Part shown: positions 26,721 through 34,690 of the stretch, piece by piece | Layout: each line of letters begins with the position of its first letter | Numbering within the stretch: position 1 is the first letter of the stretch | Source of the DNA: Spirochaetaceae bacterium | Lineage (GTDB): Bacteria; Spirochaetota; Spirochaetia; SZUA-6; Bin103 | Direction: 5' to 3' | DNA length: 46,700 nucleotides | Assembly (NCBI GenBank): GCA_026710565.1 | Contig: JAPOQV010000296.1 | Location: forward strand, 1 to 46,700 | Notes under the pieces: generated by a model | Told to the model about the DNA's origin: nothing | Seen by the model: the letters and a program-made list of their open reading frames with translations, nothing else | Databases searched by the model: none | Position numbers and translations under genes: made by a program

Positions 26721-28907
26721 GTGAAACGTACCCCGATCGACGGCTCCTTCCCGTGGGAGCGCTGGGAGTCCGACGCGGCCGACGTCGGGCAACTCGACCG
26801 CCGGCAGGCCGCGCGGCTGCTGTTCGACACGCTGGCGATCAACCGCTTCGAGCACGCCCTGCTGGAGCTCAAGAACGCCGGCGCCGTCTGGGGCCCCGTG
26901 CACACCTCCGTCGGGCAGGAGGCGACCGCCTCCGCGGCGGTGGCGGCGCTGCGGCCCACCGACAAGATGGCCGCCACCTACCGCGCGCACCACCAGTTCC
27001 TGGCCAAGGTGCTGCAGGCGCAGGTGCCGGCCGACTGGGACCCCGCGGCGGGCGAGCTGCCGGCAGAGGCGCAGGAGGTCTTCTACCGCACCATGGCCGA
27101 GATCATGGGGCTGGCGCCCGGCTACTGCGGCGGCCGTGGCGGCTCCATGCACCTGCGCCACAACGAGTCCGGCTTCCTGGGGTCGAACGCGATCGTCGGC
27201 GGCGGCGTGCCGCTGGCGGCAGGCGCCGCCTATGCCGAGAAGTTCGCCAGTTCGGGCAACGTGATCGTCTGCTACATCGGCGACGGCGCGGTCAACCAGG
27301 GCGCCTTTCACGAGGCGTGCAACCTGGCCGGCCTGTGGTCGCTGCCGCTGATCGTGTTCGTGGAGAACAACCGCTACGCGGTGGCCACCCGCGTGCAGGA
27401 CGCCTGCGCGGTCGAGCCCCTGTCGCGGCGCGCCTCCGCCTACGCCATGGACGGCTACCTCGTCGACGGCGACGACGCGATCGCCATCCACGGACTGGTG
27501 CGGGAGGTGGCCGGCCGGCTGCGCGACGGCGGCACGCCGGCGATCATCGAGTGCGAGTGCTACCGCCGCTACCACCACGCCGGCGACGTACCGGGCAGCG
27601 CCTTCCGCTACCGCAGCAAGGACGAGGAGGACCGCTACGCCGGCACCGAGGTGACGCGCGTGCTGCCGCGCATCCTGGTGGAGGCCGGCCTGCTCGACCA
27701 GGCCGAGGTGGAGGCCATCGACGCGCTGGCCGAGCAGGGCGTGCAGGCGGCGCGGGCGGCGTGCACGGAAGAGGGCGACCCGCCGCGCGTGCGCGAGAGC
27801 CTGTGGCCCGATCCCGGCACGGCCGGCGACGGCATGCGCAGCTCCGGCGCCGAGTTGAACGGCTTGCGCTTCGTCGACCGTTCACCGCACGGCGGGAACG
27901 GCACGGCGCTGGAGCCGATGCGCTACTCGGACGCGATCGCCGCGGTGACCGGCCGCTGGCTGGAGCGCGAGGCGGACGCGATCGTATTCGGCGAGGAGGT
28001 GGCCAACCTGGGCGGCGGCGCCTACGGGGCGACCAAGGGGCTGGTCGAGCGCTTCCCTGACCGCGTGATCAACACGCCGATCTCCGAGGGCGGCTTCTCC
28101 GGACTGGGCTTCGGGGCCGCCATGCTCGGCATGCGCGTGGTGGTGGAGATCATGTTCGCGGACTTCGCGCTGGTGGCCGCCGACCAGCTCTTCAACCAGC
28201 TCTCCAAGGCGCGCCACATGTACGGCGACACCACCGACCTGCCGATCGTGGTGCGCAGCCGCGTCGGCACCGGGCTCGGCTACGGGGCGCAGCACTCCAT
28301 GGACCCGGTCGGCCTGTACGGGATGTTCCCCGGCTTCCGGATCGTCGCTCCGGCCGACGCGTACGACTACATCGGCCTGTTCAACACCGCCATGCACTCG
28401 CTCGATCCGGTGGTCTTTCTGGAGCACAACGCCCTCTACACGCAGCGGTCGCCGGCGCCGGCCGGCGACCTGGACTACGCCATCCCCTTCGGCACGGCGC
28501 GCACCGTGCAGGCCGGCGACCAGGTCACCGTGCTGACCTACGGCGGCATGGTCGGGCGCTGCGCCGCGGTGGCCGCCGCGCTCGCCGAGGATGGCGTCTC
28601 CGTCGAGCTCCTTGACCTGCGCTGCCTGGACAAGCTGTCGATCGACTACGACGCCATCGGCGCCTCGCTCGCCAAGACCGGCGCCATGGTCATCGTCGAG
28701 GAGGCAGCCCGCAGCCAGGGGATCGGCCCGGCGCTGGCGGCCGAGATCACCACCCGGTTCTTCGACGAGCTGGACGGCCCGGTGGCGTGTCTGACCTCGC
28801 TCGACATCTCCACTCCCGTGTCCCGCCGCCTGGAGCTGGCGGCGCTGGTGAGCGACGAGCAGATCGACCAGACCGTGCGCGCGGTGGCCGACCGGAGCTG
28901 GCGCTGA
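26721..28907 (+). CDS. Fused E1 alpha-beta subunit of a 2-oxoacid/acetoin-type dehydrogenase
   Basis: A 728-residue thiamine-diphosphate enzyme with E1-alpha (residues about 30-370) and E1-beta (about 395-725) joined in one chain. The alpha part shows RAHHQFLAKV, GGRGGSMHL, and the ThDP motif GDGAVNQGAFHEA ... VENN (187-217). The beta part shows IVFGEEVANLGGGAYGATKGL, NTPISEGGFSGLGFGAAM, EIMFADF, a Lys/Arg-poor mid region and the transketolase C-terminal domain VTVLTYGGMV. It starts at GTG 26721. No E2 or E3 gene follows, so either the partners are elsewhere or it works alone as a decarboxylase or ligase. Its stop overlaps the LarA-like start. Confidence 0.9.
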   Translation: MKRTPIDGSFPWERWESDAADVGQLDRRQAARLLFDTLAINRFEHALLELKNAGAVWGPVHTSVGQEATASAAVAALRPTDKMAATYRAHHQFLAKVLQAQVPADWDPAAGELPAEAQEVFYRTMAEIMGLAPGYCGGRGGSMHLRHNESGFLGSNAIVGGGVPLAAGAAYAEKFASSGNVIVCYIGDGAVNQGAFHEACNLAGLWSLPLIVFVENNRYAVATRVQDACAVEPLSRRASAYAMDGYLVDGDDAIAIHGLVREVAGRLRDGGTPAIIECECYRRYHHAGDVPGSAFRYRSKDEEDRYAGTEVTRVLPRILVEAGLLDQAEVEAIDALAEQGVQAARAACTEEGDPPRVRESLWPDPGTAGDGMRSSGAELNGLRFVDRSPHGGNGTALEPMRYSDAIAAVTGRWLEREADAIVFGEEVANLGGGAYGATKGLVERFPDRVINTPISEGGFSGLGFGAAMLGMRVVVEIMFADFALVAADQLFNQLSKARHMYGDTTDLPIVVRSRVGTGLGYGAQHSMDPVGLYGMFPGFRIVAPADAYDYIGLFNTAMHSLDPVVFLEHNALYTQRSPAPAGDLDYAIPFGTARTVQAGDQVTVLTYGGMVGRCAAVAAALAEDGVSVELLDLRCLDKLSIDYDAIGASLAKTGAMVIVEEAARSQGIGPALAAEITTRFFDELDGPVACLTSLDISTPVSRRLELAALVSDEQIDQTVRAVADRSWR

Positions 28908-30166
28908 TGGGCTCTGTCGAGTCGATCTTGGCCGGCGTGCCGATCCCGGAGGTGGTGACCGTCCGGCAGTCGCTGCCGCGTCCGCGGCTCGCCCCCGGCC
29001 AGCTCGAGGAGACGCTGTCCCCCGCGGCGCTCGGCCGCCTGGTGCGCCGCGGCGAGTCGATAGCCATCGCTGTCGGCAGCCGCGGCGTGGCGAACCAGGG
29101 GGCGGTGGTGGCGCGGCTGGTGGCGTCGTTGCGGGCGGCCGGTGCCGAACCGTTCGTCGTGCCGGCGATGGGCAGCCACGGCGGCGCCACCGGCGAGGGG
29201 CAGGCCGAGCTGCTGGCCGGCATGGGCGTCAGCGAAGCGACCGTGGGCGCGCCGGTGTGCTCCTCCATGGAGGTGGAGCGGACAGGCGAGGACGGCGGCC
29301 TGCCGGTGATGGTCGACCGGCTGGCGTGGCGGGCGGACGGCATCGTCATCGTCAACCGGGTCAAGCCGCACCCCTCGTTCCGCGGCGAGCGGGAGAGCGG
29401 GCTGGCCAAGATGATCGCCATCGGCCTGGGCAAGCAGGCGGGGGCGCAGGCATATCACAGCCGCGGCATGTCGGAGATGGCGGCCACGGTGCTGGCGGTC
29501 GCCTCCCACGTGCTGGCTACCGGCCGCATTCGCGCCGGGGTCGCGTTGCTGGAGAACGCCCACCACGAGACCTGCCACGTCGAGCTGATCCCGGGAGCGG
29601 AGATCATCGAGCGCGAGCCGGCGCTGCTGGACCAGGCGCGCGGCCTGCAGCCCACCCTCCCGTTCGCCGAGCTGGACGTGCTGGTGCTCGACCGCATCGG
29701 CAAGAACATCGCCGGCACCGGCTTCGACTGCAACGTGGTGGGCCGCTACAGCAACCCGGACCTCACCGGCGGCCCGGCGATCACCCGCATCGCGGCGCTC
29801 AGCCTGACCCCGGAGACGCACGGCAACGCCAACGGCATCGGCCTGGTGGACGTGACCACCCGCCGCGTGTTCGAGCGCATGACCTTCGACGAGACCTACC
29901 CCAACGCGCTCACCTCGACCGCGTCGGTGAGCGTCAAGATCCCGATGGTGCTGGCCAGCGACGCGCTGGCCATTCAGGCGGCGATCCAGACCACCGGCGT
30001 CACCGATCCGGCGGCGCTGCGCCTGGCCCGCATCCGCGACACCCTGTCGCTCGGCGAGCTGCAGGCCAGCCCGGCCGCCGTCGCGGCCCTGAACGGGGCG
30101 CAGGCGGAGGTCGAAGGTGAGCCCGAGCCCCTCGCCTTCGACGACGCGGGCGACCTTCTGGCCTGA
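28907..30166 (+). CDS. LarA/DUF2088-like (lactate racemase-type) protein
   Basis: A 419-residue protein with the pattern of LarA N-terminal/DUF2088-like proteins: IAIAVGSRGVANQGAVV, VVPAMGSHGGATGEGQ, INRVKPHPSFRGERESGLAKM, AIGLGKQAGAQAYHS, then a C-terminal domain with DRIGKNIAGTGFDCNVVGR. The His residues of SHGG and KPH recall LarA active-site histidines, but the nickel-pincer system genes larBCE are not seen here. It starts at ATG 28907 in an ATGA overlap with the E1 fusion. It probably acts on a 2-hydroxy acid as substrate or epimer for the SDR/E1 pathway; this is inference. Confidence 0.75.
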   Translation: MGSVESILAGVPIPEVVTVRQSLPRPRLAPGQLEETLSPAALGRLVRRGESIAIAVGSRGVANQGAVVARLVASLRAAGAEPFVVPAMGSHGGATGEGQAELLAGMGVSEATVGAPVCSSMEVERTGEDGGLPVMVDRLAWRADGIVIVNRVKPHPSFRGERESGLAKMIAIGLGKQAGAQAYHSRGMSEMAATVLAVASHVLATGRIRAGVALLENAHHETCHVELIPGAEIIEREPALLDQARGLQPTLPFAELDVLVLDRIGKNIAGTGFDCNVVGRYSNPDLTGGPAITRIAALSLTPETHGNANGIGLVDVTTRRVFERMTFDETYPNALTSTASVSVKIPMVLASDALAIQAAIQTTGVTDPAALRLARIRDTLSLGELQASPAAVAALNGAQAEVEGEPEPLAFDDAGDLLA

Positions 30167-30196
30167 GCGAGCAGCCGCTCCCAGATCTCGTGTCGT

Positions 30197-30271
30197 TTAC
30201 GCCAGGATAGTGGCGAGACGGGCGAGCACGTCGTCCATGATCGGCTCGGGCACCGCTTCAAGACGCCGCAC
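30197..30271 (-). pseudogene. C-terminal remnant of a MazF/PemK-type toxin
   Basis: On the minus strand this stretch encodes VRRLEAVPEPIMDDVLARL and then ATILA-stop, which closely resembles the usual C-terminal end of MazF/PemK mRNA interferases. It begins almost exactly where the upstream antitoxin frame is cut, in a different frame. The body of the toxin (about 85 residues) is missing. I interpret it as an internal deletion that joined the antitoxin 3' end to the toxin 3' end. Without a start codon it cannot be expressed alone. Confidence 0.55.
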
Positions 30272-30443
30272 GGTGTTCGTCGAGGGTGTAGCTTGGCCGC
30301 GTTCTCGGCGCGACGGTCAGGCGGCCATCCTCGATCCCGATGTCCACCCTGGCGCCGGCTCGAAGTTCCAGGACATCAAGCAGCGCCGGGGGTACCGCGA
30401 GCATGACGGAGCCGCCGAGCTTGCGGAGATAGGTGGTATGCAC
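30258..30443 (-). CDS. AbrB/MazE-type antitoxin, C-terminally altered
   Basis: A 61-residue SpoVT-AbrB swapped-hairpin DNA-binding protein: MHTTYLRKLGGSVMLAVPPALLDVLELRAGARVDIGIEDG matches the MazE/PemI antitoxin N-terminus closely. Intact relatives continue after YTLDE with an acidic toxin-binding tail (LLAQCD...). Here the sequence runs into HRAAS-stop, because it crosses into the toxin remnant. It may still bind DNA but has lost its partner and neutralising tail. The start lies 6 bases after the stop of the TM-coiled-coil gene on the same strand. Confidence 0.7.
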   Translation of the reverse strand: MHTTYLRKLGGSVMLAVPPALLDVLELRAGARVDIGIEDGRLTVAPRTRPSYTLDEHRAAS

Positions 30444-30449
30444 CCGCTC

Positions 30450-30686
30450 CTACGCCGCAGCCCCTTCGTCGGAGCCGGGGGCCGGCCGCCGGCCGGACAA
30501 GAGGACCGATTGCAGCGTGTCGATCGTGCCCTCAAGGCGCGCGACCCGTCGATCGACGGCCGCGATCTGATCGACGATGCGCTGATCTGCGTCTGCCAGC
30601 CTGCGGAAGCCGGATACGACGGCCACCGTGCCTGCGACCCCTACGGCGACGATGGCGACGACGACAGCGATCCATTCGGCAGTCAC
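30450..30686 (-). CDS. Small TM plus coiled-coil protein of unknown function
   Basis: A 78-residue protein from the GTG at 30686 (GGGGG-type site about 8 bases upstream). One N-terminal helix (TAEWIAVVVAIVAVGVAGTVAVV) is followed by a heptad-like helical region (RRLADADQRIVDQIAAVDRRVARLEGTIDTLQ) and a short Pro/Gly tail. Proteins of this shape are common near toxin-antitoxin and restriction genes in high-GC bacteria, but no function is known. An in-frame ATG at 30782 would add 32 residues without a recognisable domain. Confidence 0.55.
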   Translation of the reverse strand: MTAEWIAVVVAIVAVGVAGTVAVVSGFRRLADADQRIVDQIAAVDRRVARLEGTIDTLQSVLLSGRRPAPGSDEGAAA

Positions 30687-30689
30687 GAC

Positions 30690-30985
30690 GAGCACCCCCA
30701 ATCTGTCTGACTTGGCCAGGGATGCGTCGTCAGAGGGATCCGTGTAATGTCGTCCCGCGTGTCTGGCATACGGCGGCGGCATAGTTGCCGACCCAAACGT
30801 GCGTGCGTCCGCTGCGTCGCGTCAACCCCAAGGAAGAACAGCATCGAGGCGATCTACGCGCTGATCATGCAGACCGTCCGCGACCGCGTCCTCCCGGAGA
30901 TCATCGAGCAGGCCAGAAGGCGAGGGGTTCTGAGTGCCCGATCGAGTTGGGTGTGAGCGCGTCGCTGACAGAGGGGGAGTGAACA
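30690..30985. other. Intergenic stretch without a supported gene
   Basis: This 296-base stretch between the TM-coiled-coil gene and the chalcone-isomerase-like gene contains only short, unconvincing open frames. One (plus strand, about 30841-30926) would encode SIEAIYALIMQTVRDRVLPE, helical and protein-like, but it lacks a credible start and any recognised family. A strong AGGGGGAG site for the next gene is at its right end. It may hold the debris of a decayed gene. Confidence 0.4.
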
Positions 30986-30987
30986 CC

Positions 30988-31683
30988 ATGAAACTGCGGG
31001 TCGTTCTGATCGTGGCATTGATGGGTGTCACCGGCGTCGGCACCGCGCAGCCGGGGGAGACGGTGTTGGAGCCGCTCAGCGAGACGCCGTTCCCGGTTTC
31101 GCTCATGCCGCCCGGCGGCGCGAGCGAGCAACGGCTTACCGGCGCCGGGCTCCGCGAGGTGATGGTCCTGTTCTTCCCCGTGCACGTGTACGCCTTCGGT
31201 TTGTACGTCGACGCGGACGGAGCGCGCACAGCGCTGTCGGACTTCTCCGGGCGCTCGCCGGCCGAGCTCGCCGGCGACCAGAGCTTCTATGCGCGCCTGC
31301 TCGACATGGAGCTTGCGATGTCGCTGCGGCTCGTGATGGTGCGAACCGTCGCCGGTGGGGACGTGGCAGACGCGTTCGACGACTCTCTGCGACCGCGGAT
31401 GGCAGCGGCCGACGGGGAAGGCGATGCATATCGAGCGCTGGATCGGTTTCGCGGCTACTTCGACGCGCCCGAGATCGCGACCGGCACGGAGATCGTGTTC
31501 GCGTGCGCGCCGTCGGGGCGGCTGACGACCACGGTCGGCGGAAACGAGCGGGCGCCGATCGACTCACCGGCCCTGTGCGGGGCGCTCTTCGACGTGTATC
31601 TCGGCACGGAGCCGATCTCGGTCGAGGGGAAGAAGACCGTGATCGCCGGATTCGCGGAGCTGTTGGCGGCTACGGCCCGTTGA
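30988..31683 (+). CDS. Secreted chalcone isomerase-like protein
   Basis: A 231-residue protein with a signal peptide (MKLRVVLIVALMGVTGVGTA, cleavage near AQ) followed by a chalcone-isomerase-like fold: VMVLFFPVHVYAFGLYVDA, LDMELAMSLRLVMVRTVAG, a helical middle (ALDRFRGYFD), TEIVFACAPSGRLTTTVGG and a final ALFDVYLGTEPISVE. Bacterial relatives are periplasmic or lipid-binding proteins without chalcone isomerase activity. The ATG at 30988 has a strong AGGGGGAG site. It has no same-strand partner and is convergent with the lipoprotein gene. Confidence 0.78.
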   Translation: MKLRVVLIVALMGVTGVGTAQPGETVLEPLSETPFPVSLMPPGGASEQRLTGAGLREVMVLFFPVHVYAFGLYVDADGARTALSDFSGRSPAELAGDQSFYARLLDMELAMSLRLVMVRTVAGGDVADAFDDSLRPRMAAADGEGDAYRALDRFRGYFDAPEIATGTEIVFACAPSGRLTTTVGGNERAPIDSPALCGALFDVYLGTEPISVEGKKTVIAGFAELLAATAR

Positions 31684-31743
31684 GCCGGTCGGCCACTGTT
31701 CGACGGTACTTTCGTCGATCCATGGCCCCCGCGGGCGCCCGCC

Positions 31744-32478
31744 CTACCGGAAGACGACCTCCACGTCGACCGGCTCGTGGAGGAGCAGCAGGTCGAGCAG
31801 GTTGAGCTCGAAGATCGCCGCGCCGTCCTCGATGCGGCCGCCGCGCTGGGAGACCAGCTCGCCGTCGACGGTGAGCCGGATGGTGATCACCGACTCGGAG
31901 ATGGCGTCCGGACCGCTCGGGCCCAGGACGAATCCCATCATCGTCAGGTAGTCCTCGGAGGTGATCTCGGTGTTCTCCTCCGGTCCCATGGCGCGGATGA
32001 CCGGGTCGTCGAGGGTCGGGAAGATGTCCGCGAGCTGCTTGTAATTGTCCAGGTCCAGGTAGAGGCGCACGCGCGTGCCCTCCTCGACCTCCTCGAAGGT
32101 GACGATGCCGGCTTCCCAGAGCAGGCTGGGGCTGGAGAAGATGGCCGGCGCGTCCTCGAAGGCGAACGCGAGCTCGAGCTGATGGTCTTCGGGCGCGGCG
32201 AGCTGAGTGACCGTCACGCCCGGCAGCGCGCTCAGGGTGTCGTGGAGCGCCTCCAGGTTGACGAACCCCTTCTCCGGCAACTCGATGTCGGCAAGCGCCG
32301 CCATCTCCTGCATGCGGGCGACCACGTCCGGGGTCAGGTCGATGGCAATCGCGGTCTCTCCCGAGCGGTCGGCGCGAACGAAAAGCTCCTGCGTGGCGGC
32401 ACAGGCGCCGAGCGCCCACACCGCGGCCAGGACGAGTGCGAGGGTGCGGCCGGCGCGGCGAAGTCGATGCGTAGTCAT
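31744..32478 (-). CDS. Lipoprotein of unknown function
   Basis: A 244-residue protein with a lipoprotein signal peptide: basic start MTTHRLRRAGR, hydrophobic core, and lipobox LGAC with Cys26 as the lipidated residue. The mature part begins ATQELFVRADRSGETAIAIDLTPDVV, similar in style to LppM-like or spirochaetal lipoproteins with a repeated beta domain, then EITSEDYLTMMGFVLGPSG and a hydrophobic LNLLDLLLLHEPV near the end. No family is assigned with confidence. AAGGAGT precedes the ATG. It lies 14 bases downstream of the M20 peptidase stop and is probably co-transcribed with it. Confidence 0.75.
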   Translation of the reverse strand: MTTHRLRRAGRTLALVLAAVWALGACAATQELFVRADRSGETAIAIDLTPDVVARMQEMAALADIELPEKGFVNLEALHDTLSALPGVTVTQLAAPEDHQLELAFAFEDAPAIFSSPSLLWEAGIVTFEEVEEGTRVRLYLDLDNYKQLADIFPTLDDPVIRAMGPEENTEITSEDYLTMMGFVLGPSGPDAISESVITIRLTVDGELVSQRGGRIEDGAAIFELNLLDLLLLHEPVDVEVVFR

Positions 32479-32492
32479 GGCTTTGTTACTCC

Positions 32493-33869
32493 TTACGCGG
32501 CCAGCCCGGCCAGGCGGTCGAGCAGGCGACAGTACGCCACCTTGCCGCGCTCGTAGCTTGCCAGGCGGAAGAACTCGTTCGGACCGTGCGCTCCCTCGTC
32601 CTCCAGGGCGAACGCGAAGATCACGGTCTTGGCTCCCAGGTAGCGCTCGAACATGTTCAGGATCGGGATGCTGCCGCCGGAGGCGATCGCGTACGGCTCG
32701 GTGCCGTACAGCTCCGCCAGCACGGCGCGCGCGGCCTCGTTGCCCGGATGCCCGGAGGGGATGGTGTACGGCATGCCGGCAGAGCCGAGCGACCGGATCT
32801 CGACGGCGGCGGCCGGGTCGGCGTGGCGGCGCACGTGGGCGGCGATCGCCTCCCGGATCCTTGCTGGATCCTGGTCGCCCACTAGGCGGCAGGTGATCTT
32901 GGCGTGCGCCTGGCTCGGCAGGACGGTCTTGACCCCGTCGCCCTGGAAGCCGCCCCAGATGCCGTTGATCTCCAGCGTCGGGCGCCGCCACTGGCGCGCC
33001 CGCGTGCCGTAGCCGGGCTCGCCGAACAGCCCCTGCGAGCCCAGCGAGTCCAGGAAGCTCCGCTCGTCGAAGGGGACACGGTCGAGATCGGCTCGCTCGG
33101 CGTCCGACAGCTCGCCCACGCCGTCGAAGAAGCCGTCCACCAGCACCTTGCCGTCCGCGCCGCGCATCGAGTCCAGGATGCGCACCAGCGCGTGGATGGG
33201 GTTGTGGATGGCGCCGCCGTAGGTGCCGGAGTGCACGTCGCGGGCCGGGCCGGTCACGTCGATCTGCAGCGAGCACAGGCCGCGCAGGCTCAGCCACAAC
33301 CCGGGCTCGGTCTCGCTCCACTGCGAGCCGTCGGCGCTGACGACCAGGTCGCAGGCCAGGCGCTCGGCGTGCTCGGCGACGAAGGGATCCATGGTCGGGC
33401 TGCCGATCTCCTCCTGGCCCTCCAGCAGGAACTTGACGTTCACGGGCAGCGACCCGCCGCCGGCCAGCAGCGCCTCCACCGCCTGCACCGGGACCAGCAG
33501 GTTGCCCTTGTCGTCGGAGGAGCCGCGCCCGTAGACGCGGTCGCCGGCCAGCACCGGATCGAACGGATCGGCGTTCCAGCCGTCGGAGCGCAGCGCCGGC
33601 TGCACGTCGAAGTGGGCGTAGATCAGGACGGTCGGCGCGCCGGGCGCGTGCAGGTGGTCGGCGTACACGGCCGGCTGCGCGCCGGTCTCCAGGATCTCGG
33701 CGTGCTCGAGCCCGGCCCGGGCCAGCCGGTCGCGCACCCAGGCCGCGGCCGCGCGCACGTCGTCCTGGTGGTCGGGGAGCGAGGAGATGCTGGGGATGCG
33801 TACGAACTCGCGCAGCTCGTCGACGTAGCGGTCGCGGTTCTCGGTGAGCAGTTTCAGGTGATCGGACAT
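32493..33869 (-). CDS. M20 family dipeptidase/metallopeptidase
   Basis: A 458-residue zinc-dependent exopeptidase of the M20 group (carnosinase/PepV-like). Metal and catalytic landmarks: IYAHFDVQP (His and catalytic Asp), YGRGSSDDKGN (bridging Asp), LLEGQEEIGSP (general-base Glu and ligand Glu), VVSADGSQW (Asp), the dimerisation domain RDVHSGTYGGAIHNP, and a C-terminal His ligand in DEGAHGPNEFF. It probably hydrolyses dipeptides or N-acyl amino acids in the cytoplasm. The ATG has no Shine-Dalgarno; TACAAT lies 9 bases upstream, compatible with leaderless translation. Confidence 0.94.
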   Translation of the reverse strand: MSDHLKLLTENRDRYVDELREFVRIPSISSLPDHQDDVRAAAAWVRDRLARAGLEHAEILETGAQPAVYADHLHAPGAPTVLIYAHFDVQPALRSDGWNADPFDPVLAGDRVYGRGSSDDKGNLLVPVQAVEALLAGGGSLPVNVKFLLEGQEEIGSPTMDPFVAEHAERLACDLVVSADGSQWSETEPGLWLSLRGLCSLQIDVTGPARDVHSGTYGGAIHNPIHALVRILDSMRGADGKVLVDGFFDGVGELSDAERADLDRVPFDERSFLDSLGSQGLFGEPGYGTRARQWRRPTLEINGIWGGFQGDGVKTVLPSQAHAKITCRLVGDQDPARIREAIAAHVRRHADPAAAVEIRSLGSAGMPYTIPSGHPGNEAARAVLAELYGTEPYAIASGGSIPILNMFERYLGAKTVIFAFALEDEGAHGPNEFFRLASYERGKVAYCRLLDRLAGLAA

Positions 33870-33912
33870 CGCATTCTGATTGTATCCCGTTCTGACTGTA
33901 GCGTATCGGCCG

Positions 33913-33930
33913 GGCGCTCGCGCGAGCGCC
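33913..33930 (-). terminator. GC palindrome directly after the nitroreductase gene
   Basis: GGCGCTCGCGCGAGCGCC is a perfect 18-base palindrome abutting the nitroreductase stop codon. It can form an 7-bp stem with a tight loop in the minus-strand transcript. It has no U-run. It lies in the 61-base gap before the M20 peptidase start and may also reduce read-through into it. Confidence 0.45.
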
Positions 33931-34524
33931 TCATGACCGGCTGAGCAGGCCCCGCTGAGCGATTTCGCCGATCGGTTTGCGCGAGCTGGGCTGCTCGCGT
34001 TCGCGCAACTCGGGAGGCAGCGACTCGCGGAGGCCGAGCCGGCCGGCGGCGAACGCGCACATCACGGTGTAGTGCTCGGCGCTCACGCCCAGCTTCTCGT
34101 GCGCGGCATCGCGATCGATCCCGGCCATCGCGTGCGTGTAGATGCCCAGCGCCTGACCCTGCAGGGCCAGGGCCATCCATGCCGCGCCCGTGTCGAACTG
34201 GGCGGTGCGGGGCTCGCGGCCGTCGGGGGTCCGGGTGTTGGCGAAGATGAAACCCAACAGCGGCGCCCCGGCGGCCCACTGTCGGTTGCGAGGCATCAGG
34301 ACGGAGTCGAAGACCGGCCGGTCGGGACCGTCGGTCTCATAGAGAAACAGCCACGGTTGGCCGTTGAACGATGACGGAGACCAGCGGGCGCCTTCGAACA
34401 GGGAGGCGATCTCCTCGTCGGTCAGCGGATCGGGGGCGAAGGACCGTGGTGACCAGCGGTTGATCAACAGTGGGTGCACCTGCGCCGATGCGACGCGGGG
34501 GTTGGGGTCCGGTGTGCTGCTCAT
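33931..34524 (-). CDS. Nitroreductase family protein
   Basis: A 197-residue FMN-dependent NAD(P)H oxidoreductase of the nitroreductase fold. Supporting sequence: INRWSPRSFAPDPLTDEEIASLFEGARWSPSSFNGQPW (flavin-binding basic residues and the second helix), TGAAWMALALQGQALGIYTH, and a final RPIGEI-type segment. ATG 34524 is chosen because an AAGGAGA site lies 9 bases upstream; the open frame continues to 34767 but that part is not protein-like. Substrates are commonly nitro compounds, quinones or flavins; none can be named here. It is divergent from zwf. Confidence 0.9.
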   Translation of the reverse strand: MSSTPDPNPRVASAQVHPLLINRWSPRSFAPDPLTDEEIASLFEGARWSPSSFNGQPWLFLYETDGPDRPVFDSVLMPRNRQWAAGAPLLGFIFANTRTPDGREPRTAQFDTGAAWMALALQGQALGIYTHAMAGIDRDAAHEKLGVSAEHYTVMCAFAAGRLGLRESLPPELREREQPSSRKPIGEIAQRGLLSRS

Positions 34525-34690
34525 CCTGGTTTCTCCTTGCTGAGTGATAGATAGGAGTGATGCAGGAGATGGGACAAGCGACGCGACGATCGTCGTGCGC
34601 GGCCCCGGCCGCGCGATGCCCGTATTGACGGGCTCGGTGCCGGAACCCACAGTAGCGGCGGAGGTCGCACATGATCCCGCGTGAGGTTCC

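Noticed and set aside
30747..30956. Short plus-strand open frame containing SIEAIYALIMQTVRDRVLPE
   Set aside because: The segment looks protein-like, but there is no credible start, no ribosome-binding site and no family I recognise.
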